Shown: piece after piece, positions 36,451 through 45,275 of the stretch
Position numbering within the stretch: the first letter of the stretch is position 1
How the letters are laid out: each line of letters starts with the position of its first letter
Position numbers and translations under genes: made by a program
The notes under the pieces: model-generated
The model's input: only the letters and a program-made list of their open reading frames with translations
The model's database searches: none
What the model was told of the DNA's origin: nothing
NCBI GenBank assembly: GCA_030644725.1
Contig: CP130629.1
Coordinates: forward strand, 1,838,795 to 1,902,794
Source of the DNA: Candidatus Electrothrix communis
GTDB taxonomy: Bacteria > Desulfobacterota > Desulfobulbia > Desulfobulbales > Desulfobulbaceae
Direction: 5' to 3'
Length of the DNA: 64,000 nucleotides

Positions 36451-36771
36451 TTAGATTTCGTCAGATTTTGGCGAGATAGACAGCTTAACCTTGAGATTGG
36501 CACTCCCCTTGCTCTTGGCCAAAAAGACCGAACCCTCAGCGGAAAAACCGAGTTGAAGCTCAATCTCCACATTATCAATGGTCATTTCCTTGTTCAGCTC
36601 CTGCCACACCGAGACCATAGGCCGACAGGCCTTGAGCAATACCGGTTTCACGGTATCAATCGCCTTGCCTACCTGCTCCGGCATCCCGCCAGCAATCTGG
36701 TTTACCTGATCATCAGGGACATCCACTTCGACCAGCAGGCCGTCTTCCAATTCAATGAGTTGAGCGGTCAT
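36451..36771 (-). CDS. Trypsin-co-occurring domain (Trypco1-like) protein
   Basis: 106 residues, beginning LIELEDGLLVEVDVPDD and ending in VEIELQLGFSAEGSVFLAKS with a repeated-strand AxLKVKLSI segment. This is the layout of the small Trypco1 (CU044_2847-type) domain seen beside trypsin-like proteases in bacterial conflict loci. GGAG stands 8 bases upstream. First gene of the operon, one base from the protease gene. A role as regulator or substrate of the protease is inference. Confidence 0.82.
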   Translation of the reverse strand: MTAQLIELEDGLLVEVDVPDDQVNQIAGGMPEQVGKAIDTVKPVLLKACRPMVSVWQELNKEMTIDNVEIELQLGFSAEGSVFLAKSKGSANLKVKLSISPKSDEI

Positions 36772-36847
36772 ATCGTATTTTCTCCTTATCAGCTGATTAC
36801 CTGAATTCGTATAAAAACAGCAGCAATACTGCGCTGTCTCGTTCTGG

Positions 36848-36864
36848 CATGTTATACAAACATG
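36848..36864. promoter_or_regulatory. 17-bp palindromic operator candidate upstream of the STAND operon
   Basis: CATGTTATACAAACATG has perfect 6-bp arms (CATGTT/AACATG) separated by 5 bases, 77 bp before the first gene of the operon. On the operon strand it contains TATAAC, a possible -10. The rest of the 377-bp gap holds no gene. Confidence 0.45.
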
Positions 36865-37148
36865 TATTCTTGACAGTTACGCACCATTTTCGCAAGCAAA
36901 AACAGAGCACAGCATTCTCACAGCAATGAATATAGCTCAATCGAACAGGTCCACATGAACTCCGCGCAACATTGATCAGAAGACAGGAAAAAACGCTTAA
37001 GAGGAAGGAAGATACAGAGATTACAGGGTCGTTCAAAAAAGGAGGCGAGGAGTTCGCTGGTCAAGAAAGGTTTGCCCCCCATAAATCGTGAAGGGTCATG
37101 AAAAAAGAAACACCCCATCTACAGATGGTCGATTATGCTCCCAACCAG

Positions 37149-37814
37149 TTAGAAGCTCTTCTTCGCAGCATACCGGAAAAAGCAGAGACCATCCTCCAAA
37201 GTATTGGGGATTTCTTCCGACTTGGTTATACAGATATCCAGGTCTCGCAAAATGCCGTCTTCAACACTGTAGATCCACCCGTGAACGGCCAATTCCTGTC
37301 CCGCTTTCCAGGCCCCCTGAACAATCGTTGTCTGGCAGACGTTCACCACCTGTTCAATAACGTTCAGTTCACAAAGACGATCTATTTTTTCCTGTTCGCT
37401 GCCCAGATTATCAAGCTCATTCTGGTGAAAGCGCTGAACATCCTTGATGTTCCTGAGCCAGTTGTCAATGAGCCCGTGTTCTTTATCCTCCCAGGCCGCC
37501 TGAATACCACCGCAGCCATAATGGCCACAGACGATAATATGTTTTATTTTAAGAACCTCTATGGCGTACTGTATCACAGACAGGCAATTCAAGTCAGAAT
37601 GCACAACGATATTTGCGATATTACGGTGAACAAAGACCTCCCCTGGGAGTGCATCAATAATTTGATTTGCTGGTACGCGGCTGTCTGCACAACCAATCCA
37701 GAGATATTCAGGACTTTGCTGCTCTGAAAGTTTCTTAAAAAACTCAGGGTCAGATTCCTGCACTTTCTCTGCCCAATTCCTGTTCTGGTCAAAAATTACT
37801 TTTAACTTACGCAT
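37149..37814 (-). CDS. can: Beta-carbonic anhydrase, cytoplasmic
   Basis: 221 residues, no signal peptide, with the Can-type signature YLWIGCADSRVPANQI (Cys, Asp-Arg), VFVHRNIAN and IIVCGHYGCGGI (His, Cys). The length and the HNELDNL/VIEQVVNVC segment match E. coli Can. It supplies bicarbonate for carboxylations. The 640-bp gap upstream (37815-38454) holds only non-coding, low-complexity sequence as far as I can see. Confidence 0.94.
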   Translation of the reverse strand: MRKLKVIFDQNRNWAEKVQESDPEFFKKLSEQQSPEYLWIGCADSRVPANQIIDALPGEVFVHRNIANIVVHSDLNCLSVIQYAIEVLKIKHIIVCGHYGCGGIQAAWEDKEHGLIDNWLRNIKDVQRFHQNELDNLGSEQEKIDRLCELNVIEQVVNVCQTTIVQGAWKAGQELAVHGWIYSVEDGILRDLDICITKSEEIPNTLEDGLCFFRYAAKKSF

Positions 37815-38454
37815 GATCTACGACCTATTTTATTAACGGGTTGTTCATCGACACCTGACTACATGCTCAAAACAAAAAAAGAAACCGCCCGCAGCTCTTC
37901 CTGCCCAGCAGTCCCAAAATATACAGCGAGGTGTACTGATCGGAAATTTAAACAGCCCTTGTTCCTTGTCAACCGGGGCGCCTCGCTCCAGTATAACAAA
38001 AAAAGTCCTGCAATTGAAGAGTTGTCTTTATAATCCTTTACGGGACAGGGTGCATCCAATCACATTAAGCATAACCTTATTTTCCATTGACTGCTCAGCA
38101 AATCTGTTTTATAGACACTCAGAACATTCCATCCATCTTTATCAACTATCAAGAAAGCAATGCACTTACCCAAAAGATACTGAGGAAATTGTCTGACAAG
38201 GTCGCCCAGGTTGGGTGTACTGACGGCACATGCATTTCCTCTTCCGCTTTCCTGAACCTGCCCTTTTTTCGGGCTCCATCGTTTCAATAATTCGGAAATG
38301 AAATGCCTGCCGATTCAGGCTGAGGCTCAACATTACCGGATTACTCAAGGATGAAGCTGTCAACGCTTATTGATTCCCTCCCGCCTTACAGCGGAATATT
38401 AAGCAGAGCCCTACTTTTTGCATGCATACGCACGTCCTGCAACAGGGAGTGGTC

Positions 38455-38997
38455 ATGCTGATTGATACCTTTTTACGGCGTGGGTACCATACCGTCCGCC
38501 TGCTGATCAGCGGTCTTTTCCTCTATGCGGGCAGCGGCAAGCTCTTTGCCCTGCCCTCTTTTGCCCTGACCATCAGCGACTACGGCCTGGTCCCGGAAGG
38601 ACTCGTCCTGCCGACAGCATTTCTCTTAGTTGCAGCTGAGCTGATTGCGGCCTTTGCCCTGTTGCTGAACCTTCGCGGCGGCCTTACCGGGATCACCCTG
38701 CTCCTGATCCTGTTTATCGCTGTCCTGCTGTACGGTATCCAGCTCGGCCTTGCCGTGGACTGTGGCTGCTTCGGTTCAGGAGATCAACAACACACTGCCG
38801 CTCAGGGTTTGCATCAGGCTGTATATCGGGATCTCATGATGCTGGCAGGATGTATCTTCCTGTATTGGTACCGCTGGTATCGTTCCATCGCTGCAATGAG
38901 CCTGCGCAGCCTGAAGACATTTCCTTTTTCAAACAGATACCTCCCGAAAAAACGGGAAAAAATGAACCCTTCAAGAAAAGGAAAACACAATGTATGA
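38455..38997 (+). CDS. DoxX/MauE family membrane protein
   Basis: 180 residues from the ATG at 38455, chosen for GGGAG 6-10 bases upstream; an in-frame ATG 33 bases earlier lacks one. Four TM helices, with the MauE/DoxX-type ISGLFLYAGSGKLFALP at the N-terminus and a periplasmic DCGCFGSG cysteine pair. MauE-like proteins help form or carry disulfides across the membrane. Its stop overlaps the rhodanese gene start, so the two are co-translated. A thiol or sulfur relay to the exported rhodanese is a reasonable inference. Confidence 0.82.
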   Translation: MLIDTFLRRGYHTVRLLISGLFLYAGSGKLFALPSFALTISDYGLVPEGLVLPTAFLLVAAELIAAFALLLNLRGGLTGITLLLILFIAVLLYGIQLGLAVDCGCFGSGDQQHTAAQGLHQAVYRDLMMLAGCIFLYWYRWYRSIAAMSLRSLKTFPFSNRYLPKKREKMNPSRKGKHNV

Positions 38998-39532
38998 AAT
39001 GAAAAAAATGCTTATTTGGACAATGGTCGGAGCCTTTCTGACCTTGGGAGCAACCTCAGCCTCGGCATTGGGATTTGGTCAAAACAAATTTGAAAAAGAG
39101 GTGGAAAAAGAGCAGGGGGCAGTCAAACTGGCCCGTGAGACCGTGCAGGGCGATTACGGCCTGATCACCACAGCGGAACTGAAAAAACTCATCGACTCAG
39201 GCAAGGACATTCTAGTCATCGACACCATGCCCTACGAGGACAGCTATAAGAAAAACCACATTCCCGGAGCCAAGCAATTCCTCTTTCCCATCCCGCCGAT
39301 GGAAACCTGGGACACCAAGGAAACAGGTGGAAAAAGCCAGGACGATTATGCAGCCCTGTTAGGAACAGATAAAAATAAAACCATTGTGGTCTACTGCGGT
39401 TTTGTCAAATGCACCCGCAGTCATAACGGGGCCATATGGGCAAGAAAGTTGGGCTACACCAAGGTATTGCGCCATCCCGGCGGAATCTTTGCTTGGAAGG
39501 GTGCTGAGTATCCCACGGACAGCACAAAATAA
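38990..39532 (+). CDS. Exported rhodanese-like protein
   Basis: 180 residues with a signal peptide (about 1-27, ending SASAL) and one rhodanese domain (about 58-175): ILVIDTMPYEDSYKKNHIPGA, active-site loop VVYCGFVKCTRS with Cys at the expected position, and KVLRHPGGIFAWKGAEYP. Periplasmic rhodaneses carry sulfane sulfur, fitting a sulfur-metabolising host. It overlaps the DoxX/MauE gene by 8 bases. An ATG 9 bases further in is an alternative start. Confidence 0.9.
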   Translation: MYEMKKMLIWTMVGAFLTLGATSASALGFGQNKFEKEVEKEQGAVKLARETVQGDYGLITTAELKKLIDSGKDILVIDTMPYEDSYKKNHIPGAKQFLFPIPPMETWDTKETGGKSQDDYAALLGTDKNKTIVVYCGFVKCTRSHNGAIWARKLGYTKVLRHPGGIFAWKGAEYPTDSTK

Positions 39533-39560
39533 GAGTTTGATCGTTTGATCAACCGCGCAT

Positions 39561-39602
39561 AAAAAAAGGCCGCTCCTGCCAAGCAGGAACGGCCTTTCCT
39601 TT
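39561..39602. terminator. Bidirectional terminator
   Basis: AAAGGCCG-TCCTGC / GCAGGA-CGGCCTTT with A-run on the left and T-rich right, between the converging rhodanese and GlsB genes. Confidence 0.88.
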
Positions 39603-39632
39603 ATCCGTCTGCACGAATCGAGGGAGAGTGGA

Positions 39633-39884
39633 TTACTTCTTCACTAAGCCTACAATAAAAAGAAGGATTATCGCCCCCACCACTGCGGTGACAAGGGAGC
39701 CCACCAAGTCGTTTCCCACTGGTATCCCGAGCTGACCAAAGGCCCAGCCCCCGATCACAGAACCGATGATGCCGATGACGATATTCATCAGCAGTCCAGA
39801 ACCGCCTCCCTTTATAATTTTACCAGCCAGCCAACCAGCCAGCGCACCAAGGCCGAGAAAGATCAACAACGAAGTGAGATCCAT
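39633..39884 (-). CDS. GlsB/YeaQ/YmgE family small membrane protein
   Basis: 83 residues, three glycine-rich TM helices: LGALAGWLAGKIIKGGG, NIVIGIIGSVIGGWAF and VTAVVGAIILLFIVGLVKK. This is the 'transglycosylase-associated' family, stress-induced inner-membrane proteins whose function is not established. AGGGG lies upstream. It follows a small lipoprotein gene 10 bp away on the same strand. Confidence 0.93.
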   Translation of the reverse strand: MDLTSLLIFLGLGALAGWLAGKIIKGGGSGLLMNIVIGIIGSVIGGWAFGQLGIPVGNDLVGSLVTAVVGAIILLFIVGLVKK

Positions 39885-39894
39885 ATTTCTCCCC

Positions 39895-40074
39895 TTATTT
39901 TATGATGCAATGTTTGGCAAAATCAACAGCCTCACCCGCAGACCAGTCTGACTTGGGTTTATCCCGCATATTCTGACACCATCGCTCACTACCCACCGTT
40001 GCAAGACAGCCTGACATCATAACTGCTACTCCAACCAGGACAACACCGCATACGATTTTCTTCAACAATTTCAT
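39895..40074 (-). CDS. DUF3012 small lipoprotein
   Basis: 59 residues, with a lipoprotein signal peptide and lipobox MSGC. The mature part reads VGSERWCQNMRDKPKSDWSAGEAVDFAKHC, here quoted only in part: the family marks are VGSxxWCxxM, KPKxDW and the closing AKHC. These match DUF3012, found in envelopes of Gram-negative bacteria. GGAG stands 9 bases before the ATG. The next gene, GlsB, starts 10 bp on, so the two probably form a stress-envelope pair. Confidence 0.8.
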   Translation of the reverse strand: MKLLKKIVCGVVLVGVAVMMSGCLATVGSERWCQNMRDKPKSDWSAGEAVDFAKHCIIK

Positions 40075-40108
40075 TTTTCTTTTCTCCTGTTGCTATTCCG
40101 AGTAAATA

Positions 40109-41692
40109 TTACCGCCTTCTTGTCTGATGCCTTCTTCCGCCATCATTACGGGGACTGCGGGGGTTGCGGGGGCTTTTCTCGCTCCCTTTATTTCTTCCTT
40201 TATTTTCCCCTTTAGGCGGCTTAACCAATAGCTCCGCCTCCGGCAACACACAGGTCATTGATTTCCCGATGTACTCTTCAATGTCAGGAAGCTGAAATGC
40301 CCCTTCTTCACAGGCAAAGCTGATGGCGATACCGCTCTTCCCGGCTCTGCCTGTCCTGCCGATCCGGTGAACATAATCTTCCGGCTCATAGGGCAAGGTG
40401 TAATTCACCACATGACTGATACCGTCAATATGAATTCCGCGCCCGGCCACGTCTGTCGCAATCATTACGGCAGCATCTCCGCCTCGAAAGCTTTCCAGTC
40501 TGGTCTGACGTTTTTTCTGGGGAACATCACCGGTTAACAGAATAGCATTGATCCCGTTACGCTGCAACCGATCATTGAGGCGGGCAGCTTCGATTTTCAT
40601 ATTGGTAAAAACCATGATCCGCTCATGCTCCTGCGTCTTGATCAGGTTGTAGAGCACATGGTATTTCTCATCACTGGTCACGGTATAGACCACCTGGCGT
40701 ACCGTATCAATAGCCACCTGCTCCGGCTTGCTCTCAATAGATATCGGCTTAACACACCATTGCGAAGCCAGATGCTTGACATCCTCGGTCAGCGTTGCGG
40801 AAAAAAGCATAGTCTGGCGTTTTTCCTTGGGAGGCATTTTATAGATAATCCGCCGAACATCCGGGATAAAGCCCATGTCCAACATCCGATCCGCCTCATC
40901 AATGACCATGATTCCAGCCTGCTGGAGATTGAGCACCCTCTTAGAAACGTAATCCAGCAGACGACCCGGCGTCGCAACAAGGACATCAACAGGACGTTCT
41001 GCCAGGACCCGCTCCTGTTTCTGGTAATCGGTCCCGCCGTAGACAGCCACAACGCGCAGCGGAGCATACTTGGCCAAAGCCTGACCGTCTTTGGCAATCT
41101 GCATGACCAGTTCCCTGGTCGGAGCAATAATCAAAGCCCGGGGAAATCCGGGCTTACGTAGAGGTGATTTCTCTTCGGCCTGCCGGTGCCGCTTATTCTC
41201 ATTGATCAGACGGGCAAAGACCGCAACCAGAAAAACCGCGCTTTTGCCAGTCCCGGTCCCAGCTCTGGCAATGATATCCTTCCCGGCCATAGCGTCAGGC
41301 AGGGCCTTTTCCTGAATGGGGGTGCAGTATTTAAAATCAAGATCGGCAATAGCATGCATCAGGCCCAACGACAAAGAAAAATCATGAAAACGGCTCTTGC
41401 CCTCCACCGGATCAACCGAGAACTGCTCCAAAGTCCAGCGCGGCTTCTTCCTTCTCGGATTTCGAGGCAGTCGGTTCTGCGCTGTTCCCTCTGCTGCTCC
41501 CTTTGCACCTCTTTGCTGTTCCGCAGCTGCGGGCTGAACCGTTTTAACAGTTTTTTCGGAAGATGTGTGCTGCAGTTCTGTCGAGTGCAACGGCTCTTGT
41601 TCGGGCAAAGAGGTCGTTTTTTTCTTTTTCTCACCCGATCCAGACAGCCGTTTCAATTTTCGTCCGGCCTTAATAAGGAATCGTTTAATCAT
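40109..41692 (-). CDS. DEAD-box RNA helicase
   Basis: 527 residues. A low-complexity basic N-terminus (1-100) precedes the helicase core with Q motif (YCTPIQEKALPDAMAGKD), Walker A ARAGTGTGKSA, PTRELVMQI, VIDEADRMLDMG, FSATL and the C-terminal motifs VATDVAGRGIHIDG and HRIGRTGRAGKSG. The tail is Arg/Asn-rich (NPRSPRNDGGRRHQTRRR), as in RhlE and cold-shock helicases. It unwinds structured RNA in ribosome assembly or mRNA decay. Closest in style to RhlE/RhlB; I do not assign a symbol. It follows the ABC-F gene by 38 bp on the same strand. Confidence 0.94.
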   Translation of the reverse strand: MIKRFLIKAGRKLKRLSGSGEKKKKTTSLPEQEPLHSTELQHTSSEKTVKTVQPAAAEQQRGAKGAAEGTAQNRLPRNPRRKKPRWTLEQFSVDPVEGKSRFHDFSLSLGLMHAIADLDFKYCTPIQEKALPDAMAGKDIIARAGTGTGKSAVFLVAVFARLINENKRHRQAEEKSPLRKPGFPRALIIAPTRELVMQIAKDGQALAKYAPLRVVAVYGGTDYQKQERVLAERPVDVLVATPGRLLDYVSKRVLNLQQAGIMVIDEADRMLDMGFIPDVRRIIYKMPPKEKRQTMLFSATLTEDVKHLASQWCVKPISIESKPEQVAIDTVRQVVYTVTSDEKYHVLYNLIKTQEHERIMVFTNMKIEAARLNDRLQRNGINAILLTGDVPQKKRQTRLESFRGGDAAVMIATDVAGRGIHIDGISHVVNYTLPYEPEDYVHRIGRTGRAGKSGIAISFACEEGAFQLPDIEEYIGKSMTCVLPEAELLVKPPKGENKGRNKGSEKSPRNPRSPRNDGGRRHQTRRR

Positions 41693-41730
41693 ATTTTTTT
41701 TCGAAACATAGTCTTGGCATTTGCCAAAAT

Positions 41731-43365
41731 TCAGGCAGCCTTTTGATCGGAATAAGCGCCACCGGCAGAAAGATCTCCATCCCGCATGGCCAAATAATCA
41801 TCAAAGTCCATCATCTCATCAACAATACGATCAGGAAAAAACTCAATGATTCTGTTCGCTACCGTGGACACGAACTGATGATCATGGGAGGCAAAGAGCG
41901 CCACCTCGGAATAGGTCGTCAGGGCATTATTCAGAGAAGTGATGGACTCCAAGTCGAGGTGATTGGTGGGTTCATCCAGAATCAGTACATTAGCTCCAGA
42001 AAGCATCATGCGGGACAACATACAGCGCACCCGCTCACCACCGGAAAGGACAGAGGTCTTTTTCATGGCCTCCTCGCCGGAAAACAGCATTCTCCCGAGA
42101 AATCCCCGGACAAAGCTTTCATCCTCTTTGGCCGAAGCAAACTGACGCAGCCAACCGACCAAATCAAGTCCATCATCTTCAAAGTACGTCCCATTCTCCT
42201 TGGGAAAATAGGAGTTGGTGATGGTCACGCCCCAACGAAAAGAGCCACTGTCCGGCTCCAGCTCACCGGCCAAAATCTGGAACAGGGTGGTTTTGGCTAA
42301 ACTGTTTGGACCGGCAAAGGCGATCTTATCCCCTTTATTAACTATCAGACTGAAATCTTTGAACATGGAAACACCGTCCACCTCCTTACTCAACCCTTCA
42401 ATCTCCAGGATCACATCACCACAGGGCCGCTCCGGTTTAAACTCGATATAGGGATATTTGCGGGAAGAAACCGGCATGTCCTCAATAGTGAGTTTTTCCA
42501 AAAGCTTCTTACGAGAGGTGGCCTGCTTGGCCTTGGAAGCATTGGAGCTGAAACGCTGGATAAAGGACTTGAGCTCCTGCTCCTTAGCCTTATTTTTCTT
42601 GCTCTCGGTCTCTTTCTGACGAAAATGAAGTTCACTGGCCTGCTGCCAAAAATCATAATTGCCCACATAGACTCTGATCCTGCCGTAATCGATATCCGCC
42701 ATATGGGTACAGACCTGATTGAGAAAATGGCGATCATGGGAAACAATGATGACAGTATTCTGAAAACGGGAGAGGAAATTCTCCAGCCAGGTAATGGTCG
42801 CAATATCCAAATGGTTGGTCGGCTCATCCAAAAGGAGGATATCCGGGCTACCGAACAAGGTCTGGGCCAGCAGGACCCGGACCTTCTCCGTCCCTTCCAG
42901 CTCCTTCATTTTTTTCTGGAGCTGGTCTTCACCGATCCCGAGCCCCTTGAGGAGAACCGCTGCTTCGGATTCCGCCTCATACCCGTTCATCTCCCCGAAC
43001 AACACCTCTAGTTCACCGGAGCGAATACCGTCTTCTTCATTAAAATCCGGTTTGGCATAGATGGCATCGCGCTCGGCCATGATCTTGTAGAGCTCTTTAT
43101 GCCCCATGATCACGGTATTGATGACTGTATGCTCGTCAAAGGCGTACTGATCCTGGCTCAGTACGGCAACCCGCTGCCCCGGTGTTATGAAAACATCTCC
43201 ATGATCCGGATCAATCTCTCCAGACAAGATCTTGAGAAAAGTGGATTTTCCAGCACCGTTGGCACCGATCAGTCCGTAGCAATTTCCTGGTGCAAACTTA
43301 ATATTTACTTCTTTAAAAATAACCCTCTTACCATAAGAGAGTCCTATATTATTTGTTGTTATCAT
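41731..43365 (-). CDS. ABC-F ATPase, YbiT-like
   Basis: 544 residues, two ABC ATPase domains joined by the P-site tRNA interaction linker (about 245-310), no TM. Domain 1 is canonical: GANGAGKST, LLDEPTNHLD, ISHDR-type VSHDRHF. The second Walker A reads GPNSLAKTT instead of GxNGxGKTT, while its signature (LSGGERVRC) and Walker B (LILDEPTNHLD) are normal. The start MITTNNIGLSYGKR and GHKELYKIMAERD match YbiT. ABC-F proteins bind the ribosomal E-site and rescue stalled translation. It is probably co-transcribed with the DEAD-box gene. Confidence 0.92.
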   Translation of the reverse strand: MITTNNIGLSYGKRVIFKEVNIKFAPGNCYGLIGANGAGKSTFLKILSGEIDPDHGDVFITPGQRVAVLSQDQYAFDEHTVINTVIMGHKELYKIMAERDAIYAKPDFNEEDGIRSGELEVLFGEMNGYEAESEAAVLLKGLGIGEDQLQKKMKELEGTEKVRVLLAQTLFGSPDILLLDEPTNHLDIATITWLENFLSRFQNTVIIVSHDRHFLNQVCTHMADIDYGRIRVYVGNYDFWQQASELHFRQKETESKKNKAKEQELKSFIQRFSSNASKAKQATSRKKLLEKLTIEDMPVSSRKYPYIEFKPERPCGDVILEIEGLSKEVDGVSMFKDFSLIVNKGDKIAFAGPNSLAKTTLFQILAGELEPDSGSFRWGVTITNSYFPKENGTYFEDDGLDLVGWLRQFASAKEDESFVRGFLGRMLFSGEEAMKKTSVLSGGERVRCMLSRMMLSGANVLILDEPTNHLDLESITSLNNALTTYSEVALFASHDHQFVSTVANRIIEFFPDRIVDEMMDFDDYLAMRDGDLSAGGAYSDQKAA

Positions 43366-43672
43366 AGCTTGCTCGCTAAAAGTTGTGCAGGTGAATTCTG
43401 CAATGATGAGTAAGGAGAGAAAAGAGGTGGGAAAACTGCATTAACCGTGCCTATTCAAGGCACCGGGCGCGACTCACAAGGAGCTGGGACGTTTTTTCCT
43501 TTTGACGTGCTCTGGCAGAACAGCTTCCTGTCCTGGCGCTTCTTTGCTTTCTATATACTTGCGGCTTGCTCAGCCTGTTTCTTTCTTTTTTCTCGTAATT
43601 TGATCCACTATAACAGGAACAGCTTGCTCGCGTAAATGTTTTTCCTGTGACAGCTTCAGAACTTCGGACATA

Positions 43673-43709
43673 AAAAAAACCCCGTAATATAACATTACGG
43701 GGTTTTTAC
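43673..43709 (-). terminator. Intrinsic terminator of the cold-shock gene
   Basis: CCCCGTAAT / ATTACGGGG with a short loop and flanking A/T runs, 20 bp past the csp stop. The 43366-43672 stretch upstream of ABC-F holds no convincing gene. Confidence 0.92.
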
Positions 43710-43727
43710 AACTGATTGAATCAACCC

Positions 43728-43928
43728 TTACAGCTGTACAACATTCTCAGCAGCCAGTCCTTTTTGTCCGTCAACGACATCAAAGCTCACTCGCGCTCCT
43801 TCTGTCAAAGACTTGAAACCGTCAGCCTGAATTGCGGAATGATGTACAAAAACATCAGCTCCACCGTCCTGCTCAATAAACCCAAATCCTTTGGCATCGT
43901 TAAACCATTTCACTGTGCCTTCTGCCAT
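43728..43928 (-). CDS. Cold-shock protein (CspA family)
   Basis: 66 residues, a single OB-fold cold-shock domain with RNP1 KGFGFI and RNP2 DVFVHHSAI, start [14 protein letters not shown]. It is a single-stranded RNA/DNA chaperone. AGGAG precedes the start. The 536-bp region upstream (43929-44464) is otherwise empty and AT-rich, consistent with the long structured leader typical of cold-shock genes. DEAD-box, ABC-F and Csp genes lie together, a plausible translation-stress cluster. Confidence 0.95.
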   Translation of the reverse strand: MAEGTVKWFNDAKGFGFIEQDGGADVFVHHSAIQADGFKSLTEGARVSFDVVDGQKGLAAENVVQL

Positions 43929-44464
43929 TTTCTACTACTCCTTACTGTTCGCGATTCAACCCTTATGAGTATTATAGAACCGCTTAAATCATTCAAACAT
44001 CAAGAGGCTCTCTTTCGCGTGAACACGAAAAAAAAGTCTTCTCAATCGCAGCCACCGTGTTCAAACAAAAAAACCACACGTCTCTCCAGGAGAGATTGTG
44101 CGGCATTCTCTTCGTAATTCATGAACTACAAATAGTGACTACACAAACATTACATTCATAGTAATACCCGATCCCCGAGGATAAGCAAGTTTTTTTTCAT
44201 CATTCCCGAAAAAAATCTCCTGTTAATACAAGAAGACCTCTCCTTTTTCGCTTGTTGGAGAAGAAAAAAACGCTCTCTCTTCTCTGGTGACCAAAGGAAC
44301 AAAATGAGCATTTCTTACCCACTTAAATAATGCATTCCCTGCCTCTGTTTAATCCTCTGTTCATTATACGTTCATGCTCTGTTAAGACTGGTCCTGTTAT
44401 TGTGGAGGCATAAGATGAACAACAAGGGAATCCCCCTTCATAAAGCAACAAAGGAGAGAACACA

Positions 44465-45082
44465 ATGAGAACCAACGGAAAACAGCTCATAATTCGAACG
44501 CAGTTTATCGCCCTGACAGCATGCATTCTTCTCGCCGCCAACCCGACGTGGGCAGCTACATTCGCTGAAGAAACCCAAGAACTTATTACCCAGCAAATGA
44601 CAGCAAGAATTAACGGAAATATGCAAAAGATGCTTGCCGATCAAACGATTTTCTCAAAGATGCAGCAGAGCATGATGACCATGACGAGCAAGACGATCAA
44701 AAAAAGTACTGCTGAAAGAAAACGAGCAACAGTCGTCGAGACCTGCATGGAATGCAGGACCGCCAAACCTCTCAAAGTGAAGATAACCGGTCGAACAACA
44801 ATACTGGACGCAGACACCCAAGCAATTATCAACCAAAAAATGGCGGCAATGGTTACAGATACGATCCGAAAAAACTCCTCTGATCCGACTGTGGCCCGTT
44901 CTGTCCAGGAAAAAATGATGGGTGAGCGCATGCCAAAGAGCATTCTTCGGACAAAGATGCAACCGTACATGATGGGAGCAATCTTCGATTCAACCGGGGG
45001 CTCGCTCGCTGAAAAGAAAGGAGCTGACTCGGTTGCTCAGATAGTAAGAGACACCCCGCTTGTGACGATGCAGAAGAATTAA
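44465..45082 (+). CDS. Exported hypothetical protein, Met-rich
   Basis: 205 residues with a signal peptide (about 1-30, ending TWAATF). The mature part is unusually Met-rich (MQKMLAD, MQQSMMTMTSK, MGERMPKS, MQPYMMGA), mostly helical, and carries one CMEC motif. Met-rich periplasmic proteins often handle copper or oxidants, but I recognise no family. AAAGGAGAG is placed 6 bases before the ATG. First of several envelope genes leading to a two-component system, which might regulate them (inference). Confidence 0.75.
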   Translation: MRTNGKQLIIRTQFIALTACILLAANPTWAATFAEETQELITQQMTARINGNMQKMLADQTIFSKMQQSMMTMTSKTIKKSTAERKRATVVETCMECRTAKPLKVKITGRTTILDADTQAIINQKMAAMVTDTIRKNSSDPTVARSVQEKMMGERMPKSILRTKMQPYMMGAIFDSTGGSLAEKKGADSVAQIVRDTPLVTMQKN

Positions 45083-45096
45083 CCGTACCTGATCCG

Positions 45097-45168
45097 ATGA
45101 TCATACTCTTCGGTTTATTCCTCATCGTAATTCTCACAGTCGTCTTAGTCTACGGGTGCGAGGACTGA
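45097..45168 (+). CDS. Possible 23-aa membrane peptide
   Basis: A short frame with a single hydrophobic helix (LFGLFLIVILTVVLVYG) and a CED tail, 14 bp after the Met-rich gene. The start has no strong ribosome binding site. Small single-TM peptides are common, but length alone gives little support. Confidence 0.3.
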   Translation: MIILFGLFLIVILTVVLVYGCED

Positions 45169-45275
45169 AGCTCAATCAGTCGCTATCGATTGATTCGGGC
45201 CATCAACAAAATTTGCTTAAACGTGATGTGCGAAGGCTCCGGTTCTAACCGTAACCTTCGCCAGAGGTTGGCCTT

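Noticed and set aside
37815-38454. Possible small genes in the 640-bp gap upstream of the carbonic anhydrase
   Set aside because: Frames up to about 75 codons exist on both strands, but none has a ribosome binding site, a recognisable motif or a plausible composition.
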